From: Candidatus Nitrosopumilus sp.
Lineage (GTDB): Archaea; Thermoproteota; Nitrososphaeria; Nitrososphaerales; Nitrosopumilaceae
Direction of reading: 5' to 3'
NCBI GenBank assembly: GCA_028351415.1
Contig: JAOMJV010000007.1
Coordinates: 1 to 48,248, forward strand
Length of the DNA: 48,248 bases
The notes below the pieces were generated by a model. The model saw only the letters and a list, made by a program, of their open reading frames with translations. It did not search any database and was not told the origin of the DNA. Within the stretch, counting starts at the first letter, position 1; every line of letters starts with the position of its first letter. Positions 40,748 through 48,248 of the stretch are shown piece after piece. The translations under genes were made by a program, and so were the position numbers.

Positions 40748-43562
40748 TAAATTAAAAATTAGGGGTGCTCGTCATCATAATTTAAAAAATATTGATGTTG
40801 ATATCCCAAAAAATAAATTAGTTGTAATTAGTGGTTTGTCTGGTTCTGGAAAATCTACTTTAGCATTTGATACCATTTATGCTGAAGGACAACGAAGGTA
40901 TGTTGAATCTCTTTCTTCATACGCTCGTCAGTTTTTGGAGATGATGGATAAACCTGATGTTGATTCTATTGATGGATTATCCCCTGCAATCGCAATTCAA
41001 CAAAAAACTACTAGTAAAAATCCACGTTCTACTGTTGGTACTACCACTGAAATTTATGATTACATGAGATTGCTTTATGCTCGAATTGGAATACCTCATT
41101 GTACAAATTGTAAAAGAAAAATATCTACACAATCTGTTGAAAGGATTTGTGATTCTGTACTCAAAGATTTTTTGGGACAAAAAATATTGGTTCTATCCCC
41201 TCTCATTCAAAGAAAAAAGGGCACCTATGAGAAACTCTTTGAGCAAATCAAGAAAGATGGATACTCTAGAATACGCCTAAATGGTGAAATTTTGAGCCTA
41301 GATGATGGTATTCCTCCGTTGGACAGACAGAAGTGGCATAATATTGAAATTGTTGTGGATAGAATATCTACAAGTAAATCTGAAAGATCTAGAATTTTTG
41401 AGGCTATTCAAGCTGCAATTAAAGCATCAAAAGGTGACGTAATGATCTCATCAGATAAATCCGAAAAAATCTTTTCACAAAATAATGCCTGCCCTCATTG
41501 TGGATTAACAATTGGTGAATTAGAGCCTAGAAATTTTTCCTTTAACTCTCCTTTTGGATTATGTAAAACATGTAATGGATTGGGAGTTAAAATGGAGTTT
41601 GATCCTGCGCTAGTAATTCCTGATAAATCTAAGTCTATTTTAGAAGGTGCAATTGTTCCTTGGAGTGGAAGATTTTCTGCATTCAGAAGACAAGCATTGA
41701 GAACTGTTGGTGAAAAATTTGGATTTGATTTAATGACTCCAATTGAAAAAATAAAACCAAAACATTTTGAAATTATTTTACATGGTACTTCTGATTTAAT
41801 TGATTTTCAATACAGTTCTAAATCTGGAGATTCTTCATGGAAATACACTAATGCATTTGAGGGTGTACTTGTTAATCTTCAACGTGTTTTTGTAGAGACC
41901 GATTCTGAATCTAAGCGTGAATGGCTTAAACAGTTTATGCGTGATACTCATTGCACCACATGTGATGGTAAAAAACTAAAACCAGAATCTCTTGCAGTTA
42001 CAATTAATGATTTGGGGATAATGGATGTATGTGATTTATCTATTACTAACTGCTTTGATTTTTTTTCCAATTTGAAATTAACTGAAACTGAGAAACATAT
42101 TGCAAGAGATATTCTTAAGGAAATTAAAGAGCGCTTAGAATTTTTAATCAATGTAGGTCTAAACTATCTTACATTAAATCGCCTTAGTTCTACATTGTCT
42201 GGTGGTGAATCTCAAAGAATTAGATTGGCTACTCAAATTGGGTCTAATCTTACTGGTGTTTTGTATGTGCTTGATGAACCTACAATTGGATTACATCAAC
42301 GTGATAATGCGCGATTAATTAAAACGCTAAATAAGCTACGAAATCTTGGTAATACTGTCATTGTTGTGGAGCATGACGAGGAAGTTATACGAAATTCAGA
42401 CTGGATAATTGATTTAGGTCCTGGTGCTGGAGTACATGGCGGGAATATAGTTTTTGAAGGGACCATCAAAAAAATCTTACAGACAACCAAATCTGTAACT
42501 GGAACTTATCTTAAAGATAATTCTTTAATTATTTTAAAAAATAAAATTCGTAAACCTGATGGTTCATTAATTATCAAAGGTGCATCTGAAAATAATTTAA
42601 AAAATATTGATGTTGAAATCCCTTTAGGTCTTTTTGTATCTGTAACTGGTGTATCTGGTTCTGGAAAATCTACTTTAATCAATGACATTTTACTCAAAAG
42701 CCTAGAAAATCATTTTTCTAAAACCCATATTAGATCCGGTGATCATAAAGAAATTTCTGGTTTAGATGATGTGGATAAAGTGATCGCTATTGATCAATCT
42801 CCTATTGGTAGAACTCCTCGTTCAAACCCTGCAACCTATATCGGTGCTTTTACTCCTATCCGAGAATTATATTCTAACACTGCTTTATCGAAAGAACGTG
42901 GATACAAACCAGGACAATTTTCGTTTAATGTTGCTGATGGAAGATGTTTTGCATGTGAGGGTGATGGTGTCAAAAAAATTGAAATGCAATTTCTATCTGA
43001 TGTATATGTAAAGTGTGACGAATGCAAAGGAAAAAGATATAATTCTGAAACATTATCTGTGTTATACAAAGGAAAAAATGTTTCTGATGTTTTACAAATG
43101 ACTGTTTACGAAGCATTAACTTTTTTTGAAAATGTTCCTTCAATTCAAAGAAAACTACAAACTGTTAACGATGTTGGTTTAGGATATATCAAACTTGGAC
43201 AATCCTCTACTACATTGTCTGGTGGTGAGGCTCAACGTGTAAAACTTGCTTCTGAATTATCTAAACGCGGTACTGGTAAAACTCTGTATATTCTTGATGA
43301 ACCTACAACTGGATTACATTTTGCTGACGTTCAAAAATTATTGGATGTGTTAAATCGATTAGTAAATCTTGGAAATACTGTTGTTGTAATTGAACATAAT
43401 ATGGATATCATCAAAAATTCAGATTGGCTAATCGATTTAGGACCTGAAGGTGGGGATGAAGGAGGTCGTATTGTAACTATTGGTACTCCTTCTGACGTTT
43501 CAAAATCACCTGGAAGCTATACTGGAAAATATTTAAAAAAATTATTGAAAAATGACGTTTGA
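40737..43562 (+). CDS. uvrA: excinuclease ABC subunit A
   Basis: 941 residues from the ATG of MIDNKLKIRGA; a TTG four codons upstream is possible. Two ABC ATPase halves: Walker A 'GLSGSGKST' at 33-41 and 'GVSGSGKST' in the second half, with signatures 'LSGGESQRI' and 'LSGGEAQRV'. Zinc modules are 'CPHCG'...'CKTCNG' and 'CFACEGDG'...'CDECKGKRY'. UvrA recognises DNA distortion as a dimer and loads UvrB. It overlaps uvrB and uvrC by 11 bases each, so all three are translationally coupled. Archaea acquired this system from bacteria. Confidence 0.97.
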   Translation: MIDNKLKIRGARHHNLKNIDVDIPKNKLVVISGLSGSGKSTLAFDTIYAEGQRRYVESLSSYARQFLEMMDKPDVDSIDGLSPAIAIQQKTTSKNPRSTVGTTTEIYDYMRLLYARIGIPHCTNCKRKISTQSVERICDSVLKDFLGQKILVLSPLIQRKKGTYEKLFEQIKKDGYSRIRLNGEILSLDDGIPPLDRQKWHNIEIVVDRISTSKSERSRIFEAIQAAIKASKGDVMISSDKSEKIFSQNNACPHCGLTIGELEPRNFSFNSPFGLCKTCNGLGVKMEFDPALVIPDKSKSILEGAIVPWSGRFSAFRRQALRTVGEKFGFDLMTPIEKIKPKHFEIILHGTSDLIDFQYSSKSGDSSWKYTNAFEGVLVNLQRVFVETDSESKREWLKQFMRDTHCTTCDGKKLKPESLAVTINDLGIMDVCDLSITNCFDFFSNLKLTETEKHIARDILKEIKERLEFLINVGLNYLTLNRLSSTLSGGESQRIRLATQIGSNLTGVLYVLDEPTIGLHQRDNARLIKTLNKLRNLGNTVIVVEHDEEVIRNSDWIIDLGPGAGVHGGNIVFEGTIKKILQTTKSVTGTYLKDNSLIILKNKIRKPDGSLIIKGASENNLKNIDVEIPLGLFVSVTGVSGSGKSTLINDILLKSLENHFSKTHIRSGDHKEISGLDDVDKVIAIDQSPIGRTPRSNPATYIGAFTPIRELYSNTALSKERGYKPGQFSFNVADGRCFACEGDGVKKIEMQFLSDVYVKCDECKGKRYNSETLSVLYKGKNVSDVLQMTVYEALTFFENVPSIQRKLQTVNDVGLGYIKLGQSSTTLSGGEAQRVKLASELSKRGTGKTLYILDEPTTGLHFADVQKLLDVLNRLVNLGNTVVVIEHNMDIIKNSDWLIDLGPEGGDEGGRIVTIGTPSDVSKSPGSYTGKYLKKLLKNDV

Positions 43563-45138
43563 TATTTCCAAAATAATTATCCCTACTAGTCCTGGTATTT
43601 ATTTAATGAAAGATTCTGCTAAAAAAATTATCTATATCGGAAAAGCAAAAAATTTGAAAAACCGTGTTCGTTCTTATTTTAATAAAAACCAAAATTATAA
43701 AACTCAAAAATTAGTTGAAAATATTTTTGAGATTGAATTTGTTTTAACAGATAATGAAAGTGAAGCTTTTCTTTTAGAATCTAACATGATTAAAAAATAT
43801 AGGCCTCGATTTAATATTGAATTAAAGGATCAACAGCGATACACGTACTTACGATTATCTGATGAAAAATTTCCTCGACTATTAGTTGCTCGACGAACAA
43901 GAGATGGCAAATTTTTAGGAAAAGGAAAATTCTATGGTCCTTTTACTCAGGGAAGTTCAAAATTACTTACAATTGGAACTTTACGAAAAGCATTTCAAAT
44001 AAGAATTTGTAAAACTCTTCCAAAAAAAGTGTGTCTTGAATATCATTTGGGTAACTGTGAAGGTCCTTGTGAATTTAAGAGTGCAGAAGAAAAATATCCT
44101 GAACATGTAAACAAATTGGAGGCTGTTCTTAAGGGTAAAAATGATACTAAAATTTTTACAAAAAAATTAGAAGATGAAATGTATCATGCTGCTGAATCTC
44201 AGCAATTTGAGCGTGCAAAAGATATTCGTGATACCCTAATTAGGCTTGGAAGTCTTCAAACTAAACAAAAAATGGAATATGTCAAAAATTCTGATGAGGA
44301 ATATTTTGGTATTGGAATTCAAGAACAAACTGCAACAATCATGAATTTTAGAATGATTAATGGGGTAATTCGTGATAGTGATAAATTCTTTTTTGATTTA
44401 GTCGGTGATAATTCTTTTTCAAATTTTCTTTATCAATATTATTCTACACATAAAATTCCAAAATTTATTGTTCTCAATGAGCTTCCTGAAAATCAAGAAT
44501 TACTGGAATCGTTATTGTCTGAACAATCTGGATTTACTGTAAAAATTATGACTCCTACTAGAGGTAAGAAAAATGATATTATGAATTTAATTTTAAAAAA
44601 TATTCAATTAATTCATTCAAAAGGTGCTAACCCTGGATTAGTTGAATTACAAGAAATTCTAAATTTGCCGACACTCCCTAACATCATTGAATGTTTTGAT
44701 ATTTCTAACCATGGTGCTGAATTTGCTGTTGGTTCCATGTCTAGTTTTGTAGGTGGAATTCCAAACAAATCTGGATATAGAAAATTCAAAATTAAAACAA
44801 TCACTGGAAGAGATGATTTTGGAATGATTGGAGAAATTATCAAAAGAAGATATTATCGATTGCTCGAGGAAAATTCTACATTGCCTGATCTGATTCTAAT
44901 TGATGGTGGTAAAGGACAGTTGACTGCAGCTATGAAATCTTTAGAATCTCTTGGAATAAAATTACCTTGCATATCTTTGGCAAAAGAAAATGAAGAAGTT
45001 TATCTTCCAAAAACTAAAGATCCTATTGTAATTCCTAAACATAAAGAATCATTAAAAATTTTACAATATGCTCGAGATGAAACTCATAGGTTTGGTGTTG
45101 CATACAATCGAACTATACGTAAAAATCAAATAAAATAG
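43552..45138 (+). CDS. uvrC: excinuclease ABC subunit C, lacking the C-terminal HhH domain
   Basis: 528 residues against about 600 in bacteria. The GIY-YIG 3'-nuclease is at the front ('PGIYLM' 14-19, 'IIYIGKAKNL' about 26-35), a UVR domain 'EMYHAAESQQFERAKDIRD' follows, then the RNase-H-like 5'-nuclease with 'IECFDISNHG' and 'LILIDGGKGQL' (catalytic Asp residues) and 'RDETHRFGVAYNRTIR'. It stops there, so the helix-hairpin-helix pair that normally follows is absent. The stop is followed by AAAAAAGG and T-runs, with no sign of a frameshifted tail. Confidence 0.95.
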   Translation: MTFDISKIIIPTSPGIYLMKDSAKKIIYIGKAKNLKNRVRSYFNKNQNYKTQKLVENIFEIEFVLTDNESEAFLLESNMIKKYRPRFNIELKDQQRYTYLRLSDEKFPRLLVARRTRDGKFLGKGKFYGPFTQGSSKLLTIGTLRKAFQIRICKTLPKKVCLEYHLGNCEGPCEFKSAEEKYPEHVNKLEAVLKGKNDTKIFTKKLEDEMYHAAESQQFERAKDIRDTLIRLGSLQTKQKMEYVKNSDEEYFGIGIQEQTATIMNFRMINGVIRDSDKFFFDLVGDNSFSNFLYQYYSTHKIPKFIVLNELPENQELLESLLSEQSGFTVKIMTPTRGKKNDIMNLILKNIQLIHSKGANPGLVELQEILNLPTLPNIIECFDISNHGAEFAVGSMSSFVGGIPNKSGYRKFKIKTITGRDDFGMIGEIIKRRYYRLLEENSTLPDLILIDGGKGQLTAAMKSLESLGIKLPCISLAKENEEVYLPKTKDPIVIPKHKESLKILQYARDETHRFGVAYNRTIRKNQIK

Positions 45139-45161
45139 AAAAAAGGAAAAATTTTTTTGGG

Positions 45162-45776
45162 TTAGTTAACTGTAACACTACCGACCATCCAAGGATGGAC
45201 CATACAGAAGTAATCGTAACTACCTGCATCGTTGAATGTGAATGAATAATCCAGTCCTGCCATTAGTAGACTGCTGTCAAACACTCCAGATGGACCGTCT
45301 GCTGGGCTTCCACCTGTTACTGTATGAGCTGCGTTGTCTACGTTATCCCATTGTACTGTATCTCCAGTACTAATGGTGATGTCTTGTGGTAGGTAACATG
45401 CATTAGATGTTTCACATCCTGGTGCTCCACTTCCCATTGCAGTTTCCACGATGTGTGTTTGTGGACCTGCGTTAGCTGCTACTGCTGCTTCAGCTTGTAT
45501 TGCTGCTGCTTTAGCATCTGCTGCTGCTTTAGCTTCTGCTGCTCTTGCGTCTGCTGCTTTAGCTTCTGCTGCTCTTGCGTCTGCTGCTGCTTCTGCTCTT
45601 GCGTCTGCTTCAGCTGCTGCTGCGTCTGCTGCTCTTGCGTCTGCTGCATCTGTATTCATTTGCTGTGTAGGTGTTGTTGGTGCGTTATCTGATGAACTTG
45701 CCACTGCTACAACTCCAATTGCAACTAATACAATTGCTAAAGTAACTACAATTGCTATTTTGTCTATACTTGCCAT
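45162..45776 (-). CDS. membrane-anchored plastocyanin-like blue copper protein
   Basis: 204 residues: an N-terminal span (about 6-27) as signal anchor, an Ala/Asp/Glu/Lys-rich stalk (about 42-101, containing ADARAAEAKA repeats), then a cupredoxin domain. Type-1 copper ligands: H151 ('NAAHTVTGG'), C191, H194 and M197 ('YFCMVHPWM'). C121 and C127 probably form a disulphide. It would carry electrons on the outer face; thaumarchaea encode many such proteins in place of cytochrome c in the ammonia-oxidation chain. Its neighbour uvrC is convergent. Confidence 0.93.
   Translation of the reverse strand: MASIDKIAIVVTLAIVLVAIGVVAVASSSDNAPTTPTQQMNTDAADARAADAAAAEADARAEAAADARAAEAKAADARAAEAKAAADAKAAAIQAEAAVAANAGPQTHIVETAMGSGAPGCETSNACYLPQDITISTGDTVQWDNVDNAAHTVTGGSPADGPSGVFDSSLLMAGLDYSFTFNDAGSYDYFCMVHPWMVGSVTVN
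45521..45580. repeat. 30-bp perfect tandem repeat in the cupredoxin stalk
   Basis: 45521-45550 and 45551-45580 are identical and in frame, encoding ten-residue Ala-rich units; flanking sequence is a degenerate continuation of the same GCT/TGC-rich pattern. Stalk length may therefore vary between strains. Confidence 0.85.
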
Positions 45777-46021
45777 AATTGATCAATTTCTAGATGGATA
45801 GTAAATAAATCTAATCGTTTGTTTTTTACTAATACCAACAAATTGAGTATGATTATTCACTTTTGAAACTGTTTTTCAATTTTTTTGAAATATTTACATT
45901 AATTTGAAACATCTTTTGCAATTTTCATATGATCGCTGTAATTTAACATTGACTGTTGTTAGTCTTGTTTAACAATAATTGGTTTATCGTTTGTCATTTA
46001 ATTAAATTTGTAATTACAATT

Positions 46022-46066
46022 AAGAGATCTCACCGAGTAGCTTCCAGTTTTCGGTCTTAATCTCTT
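46022..46066 (+). ncRNA. candidate small RNA or 3'-end stem-loop
   Basis: AAGAGAT (46022-46028) pairs with ATCTCTT (46060-46066), an asymmetric internal loop follows, and ACCGA (46032-46036) pairs with TCGGT (46051-46055) around a 14-base loop. T4 follows on the plus strand. A TTAATTAAATTT element 25-30 bases upstream could be its promoter. It lies directly at the stop of the minus-strand 127-residue gene, so it could instead belong to that mRNA's 3' end. The rest of 45777-46066 shows no gene. Confidence 0.35.
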
Positions 46067-46450
46067 TTATTCTAATTCTTTTGCAGCCAAGTTGTTTTCT
46101 AAATTTATTATTTTAAATTCTACTTTTAGTTTTCTTTGTTTTATGAACATTTGAATAAATTTTATTTTATTTTTAATAAAATCATCATCTGCCATTATTT
46201 TTAATTTTAACTGTTCATACATTATTTTTTCATCTAATTTTATTTTTATGATATCTTCATTTTTTATGATAAACGTTCCAATTCCCCAAAATAACGCTGC
46301 ATGCAATGCGACATATTTTGATTGTATTTTTGTAATTTTATTTTTATGATCTTCCGTATGTTTTCTAGTTTGATACACTATTGTTTCATTTGTTTGGATT
46401 ACCCATGAAATATTAGTGAAATTACCCTCTGAGTATATGATGTGTTCCAT
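46067..46450 (-). CDS. hypothetical protein, 127 aa
   Basis: ATG start (MEHIIYSEGNFTNISWVIQ). The front looks like paired beta strands ('HIIYSEGNFTNISWVIQTNETIVYQT'), then a helix 'SKYVALHAALFWGIGTF', a strand 'DIIKIKLDEKIMYEQL' and a Lys-rich helical tail. The order resembles an RNase H-like fold, but the catalytic acidic residues are not convincing, so I do not assign it. No membrane span or cysteine. Confidence 0.6.
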   Translation of the reverse strand: MEHIIYSEGNFTNISWVIQTNETIVYQTRKHTEDHKNKITKIQSKYVALHAALFWGIGTFIIKNEDIIKIKLDEKIMYEQLKLKIMADDDFIKNKIKFIQMFIKQRKLKVEFKIINLENNLAAKELE

Positions 46451-46526
46451 TTGTCAACCAAAAAATTCTCTTTAGTCTATATCTTTTGAATACTCCGTTT
46501 ATGATCATCGTTTGAAATGTGTACAT

Positions 46527-46733
46527 ATGATTGAATCCCAGGCATTCTTTTCAAAAATGGTTGATGAACTAGTTGAATTTTCTGAGCATGATCCTGAATT
46601 ATCTGACGGAATAAAGTGGTTGGACAATCAGGCTCAGCAAAAAGGTATCACATTTTATGATATGGTTTTTGAAGTTTTGTACAAACATGATGTTAATTCT
46701 AAGGCAAAAGAATGGCTTAGTACAAGAAATTAG
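46527..46733 (+). CDS. acidic hypothetical protein, 68 aa
   Basis: Starts at the ATG of MIESQAFFSKMVDELVEF; a TTG five codons upstream is in frame. Helical and acidic: 'MVDELVEFSEHDPELSDGIKWLDNQAQQKGI', then 'TFYDMVFEVLYKHDVNSKAKEWLSTRN'. No cysteines, no membrane span. It ends three bases before the convergent citrate synthase stop. Not recognised. Confidence 0.6.
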   Translation: MIESQAFFSKMVDELVEFSEHDPELSDGIKWLDNQAQQKGITFYDMVFEVLYKHDVNSKAKEWLSTRN

Positions 46734-46736
46734 TAA

Positions 46737-47900
46737 TTATTTTCTCAAGTCCAACTCTTTGTATTCGCATCCTTCAGGTCCGCAATATTTTCCTACATAC
46801 ACCGCTTTTGGTCTATACAGTGCTGTTTTTGGTGCTGCTTCTGCAAATTTTTCTTCAATGATATGTGCTGCCCATCCTACAACTCTTGAAATTGCAAAAA
46901 TTGGAGTGTTAAGGTCCATTGGAATTTTTAGCATGTAGTAAATTGATGCACTATACAGATCCACATTTGGATAAATGTCCTTGTTCTTTTGTAATTTCAT
47001 TTCAGATATTGTTGCAGTTTCAATTTTTTCAGTCCTCTCAAACCATGGCTCTTTATTTTTAGCAGCTAATTTCCTTGATAATTCTTTTAAAACTTGGGCT
47101 CTGGGATCATATGTTTTGTATACTGCATGTCCCATTCCCATAATTTTTTCCCCTTGCATTAATTTTTCTTTTATCCATGAATCCACATTATCAATTTGAG
47201 AAATTTCTAACAGCATTTTCATTACTTCTGTATTTGCACCTCCGTGTAATTCTCCACTGAGTGCACCGATTGCTGCACTTGATGCTGAATACATGTGTGC
47301 TCTTGTTGAGGCCACTTGTCTTGCTGTAAATGTTGATGCGTTGAATGTATGATCTGCATGTAATATTAAACAGACATCAAATATTTTTTCAACTTCAACA
47401 TCTGGTTTTTCCCCTGACATCATGTATAGAAAATTTGCAGCGTGACTCAAAGATGAATCTGGATTAACTACTTCTAATCCATTTCTAATTCTTTGCCAAC
47501 TTGCAATTATAGTTGGAACTTTTGCAATTAGATTTATTGCTTTATCGTAACTTGCTTCTTTACTGGAAAATTCTTCATCATAATACCCTGCAAGTGCTGA
47601 CACGAATGCTTGAAGCATATCCATAGGATCTGCATCCTTTCTCCAATTTTCCATATTTTTTTGCATTTGTTTTGGTATTTCTCTGGCTTCGATTAATTTT
47701 GTATTAAATTCATTTAATTCATTCTTGGTAGGTAGACTATCATAAATTAGTAAATATGCTGTTTCTTCAAAAGTTGAATTTTTTGTAAGATCTAAGATAT
47801 CAAATCCTCGATAAATTAATTTTCCTTTTCCACCGTCAATATTGGATATTTTAGTATCTGCTACCTCTATTCCTCTAAGTCCTATATTTTTGGTTTCCAT
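46737..47900 (-). CDS. gltA: citrate synthase
   Basis: 387 residues, the archaeal/short-type length. 'GLRGIEVADTKISNIDGGKGKLIYRGFDI' opens the protein. Catalytic residues lie in 'ILHADHTFNAST' (His), 'MGMGHAVYKTYDPRA' (His) and 'PNVDLYSASIYYML' (Asp). It condenses acetyl-CoA and oxaloacetate at the entry to the citrate cycle, used here mainly for glutamate-family biosynthesis. ATG start. The methylcitrate synthase alternative cannot be excluded by eye but is less likely. Confidence 0.95.
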   Translation of the reverse strand: METKNIGLRGIEVADTKISNIDGGKGKLIYRGFDILDLTKNSTFEETAYLLIYDSLPTKNELNEFNTKLIEAREIPKQMQKNMENWRKDADPMDMLQAFVSALAGYYDEEFSSKEASYDKAINLIAKVPTIIASWQRIRNGLEVVNPDSSLSHAANFLYMMSGEKPDVEVEKIFDVCLILHADHTFNASTFTARQVASTRAHMYSASSAAIGALSGELHGGANTEVMKMLLEISQIDNVDSWIKEKLMQGEKIMGMGHAVYKTYDPRAQVLKELSRKLAAKNKEPWFERTEKIETATISEMKLQKNKDIYPNVDLYSASIYYMLKIPMDLNTPIFAISRVVGWAAHIIEEKFAEAAPKTALYRPKAVYVGKYCGPEGCEYKELDLRK

Positions 47901-48017
47901 AATGAGCCTATCAAAATTCTTCTATTATGTTTTTTCCAAAATTATGTCTACTAAATTTACCAATTAGTCTAATATGGCAACTTTTGTTCATAAATTTCAA
48001 TTTTTAATTAAAAATTA

Positions 48018-48200
48018 ATGAATGCTGAAGAGCGTAAAAATTTACAACAATTAGATGAATTGGTGTTAAATGCTTCCCCTGAAGAATTAGAAAAAATTCA
48101 AGAAATTGATTATCAAACTCAACTTGATGGTGAGTCATTTTACCATATTTATGTAAATTCTGATTCCTTAATTTCTCCTAGTATTAAAAAATCTTTTTGA
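48018..48200 (+). CDS. hypothetical protein, 60 aa
   Basis: ATG start (MNAEERKNLQQLDELVLNA). The first half is an acidic amphipathic helix pair ('PEELEKIQEIDYQTQ'), the second 'GESFYHIYVNSDSLISPSIKKSF' is more beta-like. No cysteines or membrane segment. A TTAATTAAAAATTAATG context precedes it. It diverges from citrate synthase. Unrecognised. Confidence 0.55.
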   Translation: MNAEERKNLQQLDELVLNASPEELEKIQEIDYQTQLDGESFYHIYVNSDSLISPSIKKSF

Positions 48201-48248
48201 GAATTATATTTTTATTTTCTTCATTTAAATGAGGGTATCTGTTATTTG

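Noticed and set aside
45451-45801. Long Ala/Ser-rich and Cys-rich open frames opposite the cupredoxin gene
   Set aside because: Stop-free only because of the repetitive GCT/TGC pattern of the Ala-rich stalk; the cupredoxin frame has the copper ligands and signal anchor.
1-48248. CRISPR arrays, insertion sequences, integrase/att sites, replication origin
   Set aside because: I found no regularly spaced repeats, transposase or integrase motifs, tRNA-flanked direct repeats, or Orc1/Cdc6 gene with origin boxes.

Overview
The window is AT-rich archaeal DNA with short intergenic gaps, many leaderless promoters and many TTG start codons. It looks like an ammonia-oxidising thaumarchaeon (Nitrososphaerota) of the Nitrosopumilus type. 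The evidence is the gene set: ribosomal protein eL40, pyruvoyl arginine decarboxylase, an F420-type LLM oxidoreductase, a membrane-anchored type-1 copper protein, a short iron-family alcohol dehydrogenase of the kind used in thaumarchaeal carbon fixation, stand-alone Lrp RAM domains, bacterial-type uvrABC, and a tRNA-Val with a non-canonical intron. The genus is an inference from gene content, because no rRNA is present.

Layout. 1-8.5 kb: the end of a YyaL-like protein, many small lineage-type hypotheticals (several under 50 residues), a 2OG-Fe(II) oxygenase abutting a 95-residue partner, an RGG-tailed DEAD-box helicase and a DsbA-like thiol oxidoreductase. 8.5-21 kb: tRNA-Thr(TGT), pdaD, membrane proteins, a GC-rich hairpin, a peptidase pepF, zinc-finger and RAM-domain mini-proteins, pyrophosphatase, a PD-(D/E)XK nuclease, intron-containing tRNA-Val(CAC), eL40, sucCD and a ferritin-like protein. 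21-30 kb: ileS diverging from purD, then fatty housekeeping of one-carbon and purine metabolism (5-formyl-THF cyclo-ligase, folD, purN), a monooxygenase/cupin pair whose cupin is frameshifted, and a metallo-beta-lactamase RNA-processing exonuclease. 30-31.5 kb: a candidate structured RNA and a cluster of Cys-rich mini-proteins. 31.5-38.8 kb: glycerate kinase diverging from a semialdehyde-reductase-like dehydrogenase across a palindrome, an F420 oxidoreductase, a lone radical SAM/SPASM protein with a DUF4214-like tail, a flavin-binding protein, and an ORF interrupted by an amber codon. 38.8-48.2 kb: uvrB-uvrA-uvrC as an overlapping operon, a cupredoxin on an Ala-rich stalk, a candidate small RNA and citrate synthase.

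How it fits together. Citrate synthase, SucCD, the semialdehyde-reductase-like enzyme and glycerate kinase belong to central carbon metabolism. FolD, the cyclo-ligase, PurN and PurD form a C1/purine group. UvrBAC is a complete nucleotide excision repair set.

I see no CRISPR array, insertion sequence, integrase, prophage or defence island. The most interesting items are the two or three unassigned structured RNA candidates, the variable-loop tRNA intron, the in-frame amber ORF, the oxygenase/small-protein pair, the radical SAM-DUF4214 fusion and the Cys-rich mini-protein cluster.
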